Shown: positions 1 to 8,609, counted from the first letter of the stretch. The stretch: 64,000 bases of DNA from Pseudomonas palleroniana (GCF_003031675.1 NZ_PYWX01000087.1:1-64000); one strand, 5' to 3'. The notes: generated by a model not told the origin, from the letters alone. A program made the numbers and translations.

Positions 1-57
1 TTCAAATGTGTAAACGATGTCCCCGGTTTCAGATGTAAACGATGTCTACGGTTCTAC
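1..57. mobile_element. Possible terminus of an IS21-type insertion sequence
   Basis: The 13-base word TGTAAACGATGTC occurs twice in direct orientation, at 9-21 and 34-46, a 25-base period. Spaced terminal direct repeats are typical of IS21-family ends. The sequence runs directly into a truncated copy of the palindromic repeat at about position 57, which is what an insertion into that repeat would give. The element body would lie left of the window, so identity cannot be confirmed. No transposase gene is visible here. Confidence 0.3.
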
Positions 58-173
58 ACCCGCGCTGGGTGGCGCAGCCGCCCCAAATCCAGGCACCTCG
101 GTCTTTCTGAGGCACCGTGGCGTTCTTGTTGGGGCGGCTGCGCCACCCAGCGCGGGGCAAGCCCGCTCACTAC
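58..173 (-). repeat. Palindromic repeat, copy 1 (truncated)
   Basis: This is a copy, in reverse orientation, of the ~132-bp palindromic element also found at 10265-10395 and 14975-15106. Arms built around CGCGCTGGGTGGCGCAGCCG pair across a loop of about 45 bases. The right end has the complete CAAGCCCGCTCACTAC terminus. The left end stops after CCCGCGCTGG and lacks that terminus, because the IS-like sequence begins there. Confidence 0.8.
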
Positions 174-223
174 AAGTCGGTCAAGGCGCGACGTTGTCAC
201 AGGGGACCCTAACGGGTATCCGC

Positions 224-922
224 TTAGTTCAGCTGCAACTTCTGCTTCAGGCTCTGCATGACTTCAGCCTTGTTCTGCAGGTAGTCATTCAAGCCCCGTG
301 CACGCAGGTTGCACGCGTCGCAGTTACCGCACCCCGTACCGATGATGCCGTTGTAGCAGGTCAGGGTCTGGTGGCGCACCAGCTCCAACTGGTTGTGATA
401 GTCGGCCAGTGCCCAGGTCTCGGCCTTGTTCAGCCACATCAACGGGGTGTCCAGGTGCAGCTTGTATTCCATGCCCAGTTCCAGCGCCTTGTTCAGCGCC
501 TTGACGAACTCATCGCGGCAATCGGGGTAACCCGAGAAGTCGGTTTCGCAGACGCCGGTAATCACGGTTTCAGCCTTCACCTGGTAGGCGTAGATCGACG
601 CCAGGGTCAGGAACAGAATATTGCGCCCCGGCACAAACGTGCTTGGCAGGCTTTCGCCCGAGCTGTTCACGGTCGGCACTGGGATGTTGTCGCGGGTCAG
701 GCTGCTGATGGCCAGTTCGCCGAGCAAAGACACATCCATCACTTTGTGAACGGTGGCGCCCAACTGCTTCGCAAGCTGCTGGGCGACTTCAATTTCCGCC
801 ACATGGCGCTGGCCATAATCGAAGGTAATGCAGTGCACTTCGTCATACCGCGTCAAGGCCTGGATCAGACAGGTCGTCGAATCCTGCCCGCCACTGAAGA
901 CCACAACGGCTTTTTTACTCAT
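224..922 (-). CDS. queC: 7-cyano-7-deazaguanine synthase QueC
   Basis: QueC converts 7-carboxy-7-deazaguanine to preQ0 using ATP and ammonia, a cytosolic step towards queuosine in tRNA. The protein starts with the PP-loop ATP-binding motif SGGQDSTT at residues 10-17. It ends with the expected zinc-binding cysteines C189, C198, C201 and C204 (GCGNCDAC). The length of 232 residues is normal. It stands alone: the cyo operon upstream ends in its own terminator, and no queD, queE or queF is in the window. Many pseudomonads carry queC next to queE after the tol-pal genes, so this may be a second or relocated copy. No preQ1 riboswitch is apparent in the ~130 bases before the start. Confidence 0.93.
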   Translation of the reverse strand: MSKKAVVVFSGGQDSTTCLIQALTRYDEVHCITFDYGQRHVAEIEVAQQLAKQLGATVHKVMDVSLLGELAISSLTRDNIPVPTVNSSGESLPSTFVPGRNILFLTLASIYAYQVKAETVITGVCETDFSGYPDCRDEFVKALNKALELGMEYKLHLDTPLMWLNKAETWALADYHNQLELVRHQTLTCYNGIIGTGCGNCDACNLRARGLNDYLQNKAEVMQSLKQKLQLN

Positions 923-948
923 CTCTGCGCTTCCTGCATTTGTAGAAT

Positions 949-977
949 GTGGGTGTAGGAGCGAGCTTGCTCGCGAA
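949..977. repeat. REP-like hairpin
   Basis: A short imperfect hairpin, GAGCGAGCTTGCTCGC, lies in a GTGGGTGTAGGAGCGAGC context. It resembles the single-REP units found throughout Pseudomonas intergenic DNA. It lies between queC and the cyo terminator. Confidence 0.5.
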
Positions 978-1050
978 AAACGATAACGATAACGCAGCGA
1001 GTCCGGTTTGGCACGACGCCCTCAGGTTTTTCGCAGGCAAGCCAAAATAT

Positions 1051-1086
1051 AAAAAACCCCGCGCTTCTTTCGAAGGCGGGGTTTTT
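1051..1086 (-). terminator. Rho-independent terminator of the cyo operon
   Basis: Arms AAAAACCCCGC and GCGGGGTTTTT are separated by a 13-base loop. On the minus strand the hairpin ends in a T-run. It lies 15 bases past the cyoE stop codon. The A-run on the other flank means it could work in both directions. Confidence 0.85.
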
Positions 1087-1100
1087 CATTGCTCCAAGAC

Positions 1101-1988
1101 TCAGTGTGCGTAGGTCAGCAACAGCTCTTTCGGTACTTGGAAATCCAGGGACATCATCACGCTCAGCGCGGTGATGGTGAAGATCGAGAACACGAACAGC
1201 TTGCGCGCCCAGACGGTGTCATCCACCGCCTTGTAACCGGTCCAGGCCATGTACAACCAGTACATGCCCATCGCGGCCGCAACGGCGAGGTAGCTCATGC
1301 CGGCGTAGCCACTGAAGGTCAACATCAAGGTCGCCAGGAGGAAGGCCAGGATGTAGAGCAGGATGTGTTTCTTGGCCACCTGGATGCCACGCTTGACCGG
1401 CAGAACCGGAATCGAGGCAGCCAGGTAGTCATTGAAGCGGAAAATCGCGATGGCGTAGGAATGCGGCATCTGCCACAGGCTGAACATCACCAGTAGCGTC
1501 AGCGCGGCCATGTCGAAGCTATTGGTCACAGCCACATAACCAATCACCGGCGGCATCGCCCCCGACAGACTGCCCACCAGCGTGCCGTGAACCGACTTGC
1601 GCTTGAGGTACAGGCTGTAGAGGCCGACGTAGATGACAAAGCCGATCACGGCAAACAGCGCCGCCAACGGGTTGGCCACCTTGTACAACAGGGCCACACC
1701 GGCAACACCCAGGACGGTCGCGTAGACCAGTGCCAGTTTCAGGGAAATAAGCCCCTGCACCAGCACGCGGTTCTTGGTGCGTTCCATCTTGATATCGATG
1801 TCACGGTCGATGCAGTTGTTGAAGACACAACCGGAAGCTACCACCAGGGACGTGCCGATCATTGCAGCCAGGAAGATGGCCAGATCGACATGTCCCTTGG
1901 AGGCCAGGAAGAAACCGCCCGCCACAGAAAGCACGTTACCGAAAATGATCCCCGGTTTGGTGATTTGGATAAAGTGCTTAAGCGACAT
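1101..1988 (-). CDS. cyoE: Protoheme IX farnesyltransferase (heme O synthase) CyoE
   Basis: CyoE is a membrane prenyltransferase that adds a farnesyl group to heme b, giving the heme o used by the bo3 oxidase encoded just upstream. The 295-residue protein has the UbiA-family pattern of about nine hydrophobic segments. It has the characteristic aspartate-rich motif NNCIDRDID near residue 60 and an arginine-rich patch after it (KMERTKNR). It is the last gene of the operon: cyoD ends 11 bases before it and a strong terminator follows. Length and start agree with the family. Confidence 0.95.
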   Translation of the reverse strand: MSLKHFIQITKPGIIFGNVLSVAGGFFLASKGHVDLAIFLAAMIGTSLVVASGCVFNNCIDRDIDIKMERTKNRVLVQGLISLKLALVYATVLGVAGVALLYKVANPLAALFAVIGFVIYVGLYSLYLKRKSVHGTLVGSLSGAMPPVIGYVAVTNSFDMAALTLLVMFSLWQMPHSYAIAIFRFNDYLAASIPVLPVKRGIQVAKKHILLYILAFLLATLMLTFSGYAGMSYLAVAAAMGMYWLYMAWTGYKAVDDTVWARKLFVFSIFTITALSVMMSLDFQVPKELLLTYAH

Positions 1989-1999
1989 CGGGTCTTACC

Positions 2000-2335
2000 T
2001 CACTTCGCCATCATGTAGGTGTGGATGCTGAACATGATCCACAGCGACAGACCAACCAACAGAACGATCACCAGGCCTGCGAACACGAATGCAATCACGT
2101 TCTCACGCTGGGCCGCAGAGCGGTCCAGGTGCAGGAAGTACACCAGGTGAACCAGAACCTGAATCACCGCGAACGCCAGGACGATCATCAAGGTGATCGA
2201 CTTCGGCAAGGTTGGGTACATCACCAGGCCGAACGGGATCAGGGTCAGGATGACCGACAGGATGAAGCCGATAGCGTAAGACTTGACGCTGCCGTGGCTT
2301 GCATCGTGGCTGTCATGGGAGTGTGCATTAGCCAT
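2000..2335 (-). CDS. cyoD: Cytochrome bo3 ubiquinol oxidase subunit IV CyoD
   Basis: This is the small subunit of the bo3 quinol oxidase, thought to help assemble the copper site of subunit I. The 111 residues form three transmembrane helices after a short hydrophilic N-terminus unusually rich in histidine (AHSHDSHDASHG). The start codon overlaps the cyoC stop codon, indicating translational coupling. The family motif VHLVYFLHL lies in the second half. Confidence 0.94.
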   Translation of the reverse strand: MANAHSHDSHDASHGSVKSYAIGFILSVILTLIPFGLVMYPTLPKSITLMIVLAFAVIQVLVHLVYFLHLDRSAAQRENVIAFVFAGLVIVLLVGLSLWIMFSIHTYMMAK

Positions 2336-2961
2336 TACAGAGTCCCCATCAGGTAGACAACGGTGAATACGCAGATCCAGACCACGTCCAGGAAGTGCCA
2401 GAACAGGCTCAGGCAGCTCAGGCGAGTCTTGTTGGTGTTGGTCAGGCCGTGCTTATTGACCTGATACATCATCACCGCCATCCACAGCAGACCTGCCGAC
2501 ACGTGCAGACCGTGGGTACCTACCAGCGTAAAGAACGCGGACAGGAAGCCGGAACGGTGCGGGCCGTAGCCTTCGGAGATCAGCAGATGGAACTCGTTGA
2601 TCTCCATGCCGATGAAGCCCAGGCCGAACAGGAAGGTCAGTGCCAACCAGCTCAGTACGCCTTTCTTGTTGCCCTTGTAGAAGGCCAACATGGCGAAGCC
2701 GTAGGTGATCGAACTGAACAACAGCAAGGCGGTTTCGCCGAGCACGTAAGGCAGTTCGAAGATGTCGTGGCCCGACGGGCCACCGGCAGTGTTGTTTACC
2801 AGTACCGCGTACACCGCGAAGATCGACGCAAACAAGATGCAGTCGGTCATCAGGTAGAGCCAGAAACCGAAAACGGTCATCGGCCCCGAGTCGTGGTGAT
2901 GGTCATCGTGCCCATGGTCATCGACATGGGCGTGTCCAGCATTGGTCACTAAGTTCGACAT
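2335..2961 (-). CDS. cyoC: Cytochrome bo3 ubiquinol oxidase subunit III CyoC
   Basis: Subunit III of the heme-copper quinol oxidase is a 208-residue membrane protein with five predicted helices. Helix motifs typical of the family are visible, for example GTHGLHVSAGLLWM and the C-terminal WHFLDVVWICVF. The N-terminus is very rich in His and Asp (residues 10-26, HAHVDDHGHDDHHHDSG), more than needed for a simple hydrophilic leader. The gene is 3 bases after cyoB and overlaps cyoD. Confidence 0.95.
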   Translation of the reverse strand: MSNLVTNAGHAHVDDHGHDDHHHDSGPMTVFGFWLYLMTDCILFASIFAVYAVLVNNTAGGPSGHDIFELPYVLGETALLLFSSITYGFAMLAFYKGNKKGVLSWLALTFLFGLGFIGMEINEFHLLISEGYGPHRSGFLSAFFTLVGTHGLHVSAGLLWMAVMMYQVNKHGLTNTNKTRLSCLSLFWHFLDVVWICVFTVVYLMGTL

Positions 2962-2964
2962 GGT

Positions 2965-4983
2965 TTAAGCCTGTTCCAACGAGGTTTCTACACGGTTGGC
3001 CGGAATCTTCTTCTCGGCTACCAGGCGAGCGTGCTGCTCGGCTTCGATGCGCTCGATCGTCTCGACCGGCACCATGTAGCCTTGATCATCACGGGCAGCG
3101 TGAATGATGAAGTAACCGATAGTGCCGACCAGGCTCACGATTGCCAGCCACCAGATGTGCCAGATCATCGCGAAACCGAATACGGTCAACAGGCCGCCCA
3201 TCACCACGCCAGTGGCGGTGTTGCTTGGCATGTGGATCGGTTCGTAGTGCTTAGGCTTCTGGTACGCAGTACCGTTTTCCTTGGCTTCGGTGAACGCATC
3301 AATGGTGTTCGCAGTAGGGATCACGGCGAAGTTGTAGAACGGAGGTGGCGACGAGGTCGACCATTCCAGGGTGTGGCCGTTCCATGGGTCACCGGATTCG
3401 CACATGTTCTGCTTGCGATCACGCACGCTGACGTACAGCTGGATCAGCTGGCAGGCGATACCCACTGCGATCATCAACGCACCGAACATGGCGACGTACA
3501 GGTACGGCACCCACTCAGGGTTGGTAGTGGCGTTCAGACGACGGGTCATGCCCATGAAGCCCAGAGCATAGAGCGGCATGAATGCAACGAAGAAGCCCGA
3601 GATCCAGAACCAGAACGCAGCCTTGCCCCAGCCTTCGTGCAGCTTGAAGCCGAACGCTTTCGGGAAGTAGAAGGCGAAACCAGCGATGTAGCCGAATACC
3701 GCACCACCGATGATCACGTTGTGGAAGTGAGCGATCACGAACAGGCTGTTGTGCAGTACGAAGTCAGCACCCGGAATGGCCAGCAGTACGCCGGTCATGC
3801 CGCCGATGGCGAAGGTCACCATGAAGCCCAGGGTCCACAGAACCTGGCTGGTCATGCGCAGACGACCGTGATAGATGGTGAACAGCCAGTTGAACAGCTT
3901 CACCCCCGTCGGGATGGAAATCAGCATCGTTGCCAGGCCGAAGAAGGCGTTGACGCTGGCACCCGAACCCATGGTGAAGAAGTGGTGCAGCCAAACCATG
4001 AAGCCCAGGATCGAGATCGCGCCGGAAGCGTAGACCATCGAGTGGTGACCGAACAGGCGCTTGCCGGTAAAGGTCGAGATCACTTCGGAGAAGATACCGA
4101 ACGCCGGCAGGATCAGGATGTACACCTCAGGGTGACCCCATGCCCAGAACAGGTTCACGTACATCATTGGATTGCCACCAAGTTCGTTGGTGAAAATGTG
4201 GAAATCCAGGTAACGGTCAAGCGACAGCAGCGCCATGGTAGCGGCCAGGATCGGGAACGAAGCCACGATCAGGACGTTTGCCCAGGTGCAGGTCCAGGTG
4301 AAGATCGGCATGTCCATCAGTTTCATGCCAGGGGCGCGCATTTTCAGGACGGTGGCCAGGAAGTTGACCCCCGTCAGCGTCGTCCCGAGCCCTGATAGCT
4401 GTAGCGCCCAGATGTAGTAGTCCACACCCACGCCCGGACTGTACTGAATGCCCGACAGTGGCGGATACGCAACCCAACCGGTCTTGGCGAATTCGCCGAC
4501 GCCCAGGGAAACGTTGATCAGCACCACGCCGGAAACCAGCAGCCAGAAGCTCAGGGAGTTCAGGAACGGGTAGGCAACGTCACGCGCACCGATCTGCAGC
4601 GGCAAGGCAAGGTTCATCAAGCCGGTGAAGAATGGCATCGCCATGAAGATGATCATGATCACACCGTGAGCGGTGAAGATCTGGTCATAGTGTTCAGGTG
4701 GCAGGTAGCCAGGCGAACCCTCGGTGGCCATGGCCAACTGGGTACGCATCATGATGGCGTCGGCAAAACCACGCAGCAGCATGACCATGGCAACGATGAC
4801 GTACATGACGCCGATTTTCTTGTGGTCGACCGAAGTCAGCCATTCGGTCCACAGGTAGGACCACTTCTTGAAGTACGTGATACCTGCAACCAGTGCCAGA
4901 CCACCCAGCGCGATCATGGCGATGGTCACCATCACGATCGGCTCGTGGAACGGGACCGCATCCCAACTTAATTTACCAAACAT
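2965..4983 (-). CDS. cyoB: Cytochrome bo3 ubiquinol oxidase subunit I CyoB
   Basis: This is the catalytic, proton-pumping subunit that holds heme b, heme o3 and CuB and reduces oxygen to water with electrons from ubiquinol. The 672-residue length matches the family. Visible ligand motifs are the heme b histidine in TAHGVIMI, the CuB His and cross-linked Tyr in WGHPEVYIL, the CuB pair in LHHFFTMG, and the heme pair in AHFHNVIIGG. About 15 hydrophobic segments are present. It lies second in the operon, 3 bases after cyoA. Confidence 0.97.
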   Translation of the reverse strand: MFGKLSWDAVPFHEPIVMVTIAMIALGGLALVAGITYFKKWSYLWTEWLTSVDHKKIGVMYVIVAMVMLLRGFADAIMMRTQLAMATEGSPGYLPPEHYDQIFTAHGVIMIIFMAMPFFTGLMNLALPLQIGARDVAYPFLNSLSFWLLVSGVVLINVSLGVGEFAKTGWVAYPPLSGIQYSPGVGVDYYIWALQLSGLGTTLTGVNFLATVLKMRAPGMKLMDMPIFTWTCTWANVLIVASFPILAATMALLSLDRYLDFHIFTNELGGNPMMYVNLFWAWGHPEVYILILPAFGIFSEVISTFTGKRLFGHHSMVYASGAISILGFMVWLHHFFTMGSGASVNAFFGLATMLISIPTGVKLFNWLFTIYHGRLRMTSQVLWTLGFMVTFAIGGMTGVLLAIPGADFVLHNSLFVIAHFHNVIIGGAVFGYIAGFAFYFPKAFGFKLHEGWGKAAFWFWISGFFVAFMPLYALGFMGMTRRLNATTNPEWVPYLYVAMFGALMIAVGIACQLIQLYVSVRDRKQNMCESGDPWNGHTLEWSTSSPPPFYNFAVIPTANTIDAFTEAKENGTAYQKPKHYEPIHMPSNTATGVVMGGLLTVFGFAMIWHIWWLAIVSLVGTIGYFIIHAARDDQGYMVPVETIERIEAEQHARLVAEKKIPANRVETSLEQA

Positions 4984-4986
4984 CGT

Positions 4987-5928
4987 TTACTCCTCTGCCC
5001 CAGCAGTTGAATGCGAGCCCGTGTCAGCACCTTCAACCACGGCCACTTCTTTCTTCTCGTGCTTGACCGGCTTGCCTGGCTTCATACCTTCGTACTTGTC
5101 GACGATTTTCTGAAACAGGTTCGGCTCATACGCGGAGTACAGAGCGACTGGGTTGTTCTGGCTTGGTTTGGCCAGGGCGTCGTATTCAGCTTGATCAAGC
5201 TGTTTAGGTGCGGCCTTGACTTCGGCTACCCAGGCGTTGAAATCTTCCTGGCTCGTCGAGATCGCTTTGAATTTCATGCCGGTGAAGCCAGCACCGCTGT
5301 AGTTGGCGGAGATGCCTTCCATTTCAGCTTTCTGGTTGGCGATCAGGTGCAGCTTGGTCTGCATGCCTGCCATCGCGTAGATCTGACCGCCCAGGGCTGG
5401 GATGAAGAATGAGTTCATCACGGCGTCGGAGGTGATCTTGAAGTTAACCGGGGTGTGCTCCGGGAATACGATCTTGTTGACGGTGGCGATACCCAGGTCC
5501 GGGTAGATGAACAGCCACTTCCAGTCCAGCGCGACCACTTCGATGTTGATCGGCTTGGCGTCGGATTCCAGCGGACGGTATGGGTCCAGTGCGTGGGTGG
5601 ACTTGTAGGTCACATAACCCAGGGCAATGATGATGAGGATCGGGACCAGCCACACCGCGATTTCGATCTTGGTGGAGTGCGACCACTTCGGCGCGTAGGT
5701 GGCGCTGGTGTTCGACGCGCGGTATTTCCAGGCGAAGGCGAAGGTCATGATGATCACAGGAACCACGACCAGCAGCATCAGCAGGGTGGCGGTGATGATC
5801 AGGTTTCGTTCATCCAGACCGACCTGTCCTTTTGGGTCGAGCAAGGTCCACTTGCAGCCTCCCAGCATTAACAACATGCCAAGCAGCGGCAAAAAGCCTA
5901 GTAATCGGGGGTACCTGTTTTTACTCAT
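4987..5928 (-). CDS. cyoA: Cytochrome bo3 ubiquinol oxidase subunit II CyoA
   Basis: Subunit II of the quinol oxidase is a membrane-anchored lipoprotein with a periplasmic cupredoxin-like domain. I start it at the ATG at 5928, not at an upstream frame extension, because AGAGGTCG lies just before it. This start also places a clean lipobox LGGC at residues 22-25, with lipidated Cys25. Two N-terminal transmembrane helices are followed by a domain that lacks the CuA cysteines, as expected for a quinol oxidase. The C-terminal tail is acidic and low-complexity. It is the first gene of cyoABCDE. Confidence 0.95.
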   Translation of the reverse strand: MSKNRYPRLLGFLPLLGMLLMLGGCKWTLLDPKGQVGLDERNLIITATLLMLLVVVPVIIMTFAFAWKYRASNTSATYAPKWSHSTKIEIAVWLVPILIIIALGYVTYKSTHALDPYRPLESDAKPINIEVVALDWKWLFIYPDLGIATVNKIVFPEHTPVNFKITSDAVMNSFFIPALGGQIYAMAGMQTKLHLIANQKAEMEGISANYSGAGFTGMKFKAISTSQEDFNAWVAEVKAAPKQLDQAEYDALAKPSQNNPVALYSAYEPNLFQKIVDKYEGMKPGKPVKHEKKEVAVVEGADTGSHSTAGAEE

Positions 5929-6669
5929 CTCACGACCTCTAAAGCAGCTTGCGCAATGCAGTTGGGTTTTGATCGCCAACACTTCACCCTGCCAAGGGTT
6001 GGCATTTCTCTTCGATTGAATAAGAGCCTGCCCATCACGTCATATATGTACGTTTCACGGACCTGCAGTGAGTTCTTATTCGATTTCGTGGTTAAAGGCC
6101 TTGTTACAGACCAATTCCATTTGGTGCGGATAGTTGAAAGGCTGCCGGAACCTGGGGTCGCACAGAGCCTTCCATCTGCTCCTCGACCGCTCCAATGCTC
6201 AAATATTGAACAGCACCGGACATTCAGTGCGGGCGATTGTAGTTAGCTAGCGATGTATAAACCATGTCTTATAAAGAAATAATTTTTATCGATTACAGCA
6301 ATAATCCTTCACCATTCTTGCAACGGTTCGCGATCTTATCGCGTTCGATTCTCAACAAAAACCACAAAAATTGCCGTGTTATTGGGCAAAGGGCCACATC
6401 CCTTACAGCCTGTAAGGGCATGCTAAACGCGAGCAAGTGCCCATAAAACAAGGCATTCGCAGACTGCTCCGGCACTGGAACACTGCACGCTTTGCGCGGT
6501 CTTACACGCCACGAATTGACAGCACAATTTGCGTGTTTGGCGCAAATTTAATGGCCTGTGGCACGGCTCGGAAACGTCCTGCGACAGCCTCCGTGTGACA
6601 ACATGTCGCACACTGCGCGCACCTGAAATTGCTCCTTGTCACGGCAGTTTCACAAAATCCCTACAAAGC
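5929..6669. other. Long intergenic region upstream of cyoA
   Basis: About 740 bases separate cyoA from the dsbB terminator. It must contain the cyo promoter, reading leftward. It is AT-richer than its surroundings, especially at 6240-6370. I see no convincing ORF with a ribosome-binding site, no complete Anr box (TTGAT-N4-ATCAA) and no clear -35/-10 pair. The only crisp element is a 19-base palindrome at 6400-6418. Confidence 0.5.
6400..6418. promoter_or_regulatory. Perfect palindrome, possible operator
   Basis: CCCTTACA-GCC-TGTAAGGG is a perfect 8-base inverted repeat with a 3-base spacer and no T-run, so it looks like a protein-binding site rather than a terminator. It lies about 470 bases upstream of cyoA and 250 bases past the dsbB terminator. 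The binding protein is unknown. Confidence 0.35.
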
Positions 6670-6710
6670 AAAACGCCCCGGCCTTCCTTCAAGAAGGACC
6701 GGGGCGTTTT
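6670..6710 (-). terminator. Rho-independent terminator after dsbB
   Basis: AAAACGCCCCGGCC pairs imperfectly with GGACCGGGGCGTTTT around TTCCTTCAAGAA. The hairpin lies 10 bases past the dsbB stop codon. T-runs on both sides suggest it can act in both directions. Confidence 0.85.
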
Positions 6711-6720
6711 CGTCAGCGAC

Positions 6721-7227
6721 TCAGTGGTTGCGTTGACGGTTACGGTAAATGCCCAGAGGTACCAGGATCACCGTCAGCACGAACGCCACCAGTGCCCATT
6801 GCGCCAGGGACAGGCCGAGTATCGGCGGGTACGGCGTGCTGCAAAAGCCATCGACCTGGAAACCCAGCGGGAACACCTTGGCCAGCGGCAGTTCATCGAC
6901 AATCGGCTGCAATACATCCACACCGCAGCTGACCTCGGGGAACAACTGGGTGTACACATGATGCCCCGCGGCGGCGACGCCACCCAGCGCACTGAGTACG
7001 ACCAACCCTTCGAAGAACGTGAGCGCGCCCTTGGTACGCATGGCTGCACCGATGAACGCGAACACCGCGATCAACAGCAAGGCATAGCGTTGCAGGATGC
7101 ACAGCGGGCACGGCGCCTCGCCCAGCACCACTTGCATGTACAGCGCCCCGCCGATCAGCGCCAGGCAGATGATGCCCAGCAACACCAGAAAGCGTCGCTC
7201 CCTGCCTAAACGCAATTCGTCACTCAT
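6721..7227 (-). CDS. dsbB: Disulfide bond formation protein DsbB
   Basis: DsbB is an inner-membrane quinone reductase that reoxidises DsbA. Starting at the ATG at 7227, which has AAGGGAA upstream, the protein is 168 residues with four transmembrane helices. The first periplasmic loop carries the CPLC active site (C40, C43). The second cysteine pair is in SCGVD and GFCST. A longer in-frame extension upstream lacks family features and was not used. It sits between its terminator and the hmp gene on the same strand, with a REP hairpin between them. Confidence 0.93.
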   Translation of the reverse strand: MSDELRLGRERRFLVLLGIICLALIGGALYMQVVLGEAPCPLCILQRYALLLIAVFAFIGAAMRTKGALTFFEGLVVLSALGGVAAAGHHVYTQLFPEVSCGVDVLQPIVDELPLAKVFPLGFQVDGFCSTPYPPILGLSLAQWALVAFVLTVILVPLGIYRNRQRNH

Positions 7228-7333
7228 CCCCGTTTCCCTTTGTCGTTGTGCCAATGGCCGCAAGTTTACACACAGGGAGTGGTTTAAACAGACAAGGGTT
7301 AACAGCAGATTAATCTGGGCAAATAGAGATCCA

Positions 7334-7367
7334 AATGTGGGAGGAGCTTGCCCCCTCCCACACATTG
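7334..7367. repeat. REP hairpin between hmp and dsbB
   Basis: AAATGTGGGAGG and CCTCCCACACATT flank AGCTTGCCC. It is a single unit of the REP family seen repeatedly in this window, 22 bases past the hmp stop codon, and may stabilise or end the hmp transcript. Confidence 0.75.
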
Positions 7368-7388
7368 AACAGCGTTGTTCCCGCGAAA

Positions 7389-8570
7389 TTATTCCAGCGC
7401 CGCCGCCGGGCCGAAGAATTCATAGCGGCTTTGCTTCTCCGGCACACCCAATGCCTTGAGGTGGCGCTTGATCGCCGCCATGAAACCTTTAGGCCCCAGG
7501 AAGTAGGCATCCACATCACGCTGCTCAGGCAACCACGCCGCCAGTTGCTCGCGGGTCAGCATGCCGACTTTGTCCGCCGCCGCGCTCACGCCGTCATCCT
7601 CGGCATAGCAGTAAAAGCGCTTGAGCTGGGGATGTTGGGCAGCCAGGCCATCCACCCAGTCGCGAAACGCATGCACCCCGCCGTTACGCGCACAGTGAAT
7701 GAAATGCACCGGCCGCGCTGTCGCCAGGGCCGCTTCGAGCATCGGCAAGGTCGGTGTGATACCCACCCCGCCGCTGATCAGCACCAGCGGCTTGTCGCTG
7801 GCCGCCAGGGTGAACTCACCCGCCGGCGGGAACAGCTCGATAGTCGCGCCGACGTGCATCTGGTCATGCAGGTAATTGGAGACCCGCCCATTGGCTTCAC
7901 GCTTGACGCTGATGCGGTACAGGCCCTTATCGGTCAGGGCCGAAAGGGAGTAGTTGCGGCGCACTTCCTCGCCGTCGAGCAACAGCTTCATGCCGATGTA
8001 TTGCCCAGGTGCGGCCGCCAGGATCGGGCCGTTATCCGCCGGGGCGAAATAGAAGGAGCTGATCTCATCGCTCTCCTCCACCCGTTTGACCAGGATAAAC
8101 GGCCGCGCACCGCGCCAGCCGCCCGGGGCCTGGGCTTTCTCGTCGTAGATGGCGGCTTCGGCGCCGATCAGGATGTCCGCCAACTGGCCATAAGCCGCAC
8201 CCCAGGCACTGAGCACTTCAGGGGTGGCGATCTCGCTGCCCAGCACCTCGGCGATGGCGCGCAGCAAGCAGCCACCGACGATCGGGTAGTGTTCCGGCAG
8301 AATCTGCAAGGCCACATGCTTGTTGATGATCTTCGCCACCAGGTCGCCCAGTTGGTCCAACTGGTCGATATGCCGCGCGTACATCAACACGCCATTGGCC
8401 AGGGCCCGAGGCTGGTCGCCGCTGGCTTGGTGGGCTTGGTTGAACAATGGGCGAACCTGCGGGTATTCGCTGAGCATCATGCGATAGAAATGCGTGATCA
8501 GGGCTTCGCCGCCGCTTTCCAGCAGGGGCACAGTGGATTTGACGATGGCACGGTCTTGGACACTAAGCAT
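7389..8570 (-). CDS. hmp: Flavohemoprotein Hmp, nitric oxide dioxygenase
   Basis: Hmp oxidises nitric oxide to nitrate with O2 and NAD(P)H in the cytosol. The 393-residue protein has the expected three parts: an N-terminal globin domain (residues 1-140), an FAD-binding domain with RNYSLS near residue 205, and an NAD-binding domain with SGGVGITPT. The start has AGGAG upstream. It is divergent from norR, with a sigma-54-type promoter and NorR boxes in the 147-base gap, so it is probably induced by NO through NorR. Confidence 0.96.
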   Translation of the reverse strand: MLSVQDRAIVKSTVPLLESGGEALITHFYRMMLSEYPQVRPLFNQAHQASGDQPRALANGVLMYARHIDQLDQLGDLVAKIINKHVALQILPEHYPIVGGCLLRAIAEVLGSEIATPEVLSAWGAAYGQLADILIGAEAAIYDEKAQAPGGWRGARPFILVKRVEESDEISSFYFAPADNGPILAAAPGQYIGMKLLLDGEEVRRNYSLSALTDKGLYRISVKREANGRVSNYLHDQMHVGATIELFPPAGEFTLAASDKPLVLISGGVGITPTLPMLEAALATARPVHFIHCARNGGVHAFRDWVDGLAAQHPQLKRFYCYAEDDGVSAAADKVGMLTREQLAAWLPEQRDVDAYFLGPKGFMAAIKRHLKALGVPEKQSRYEFFGPAAALE

Positions 8571-8609
8571 GGCTGACTCCTGGGTCTTCTTACTGATTGC
8601 CCTTACCTA

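Noticed and set aside
923..1050. preQ1 riboswitch before queC
   Set aside because: The short leader has no preQ1-I/II-like stem-loop with an A-rich tail. Only a REP-like hairpin is present.
3031..4395. 454-residue frame antisense to cyoB
   Set aside because: It lies fully inside cyoB and has a low-complexity His/Gln/Arg-rich composition typical of antisense shadows in GC-rich genes. No ribosome-binding site or family resemblance.
5929..6270. Anr box in the cyo promoter
   Set aside because: I looked for TTGAT-N4-ATCAA. Only partial halves (for example TCGATTGAA) occur, not a paired site.
6264..6446. Small plus-strand ORF upstream of cyoA
   Set aside because: No ribosome-binding site and no resemblance to a known small protein. 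The region is AT-rich, so chance frames are expected.
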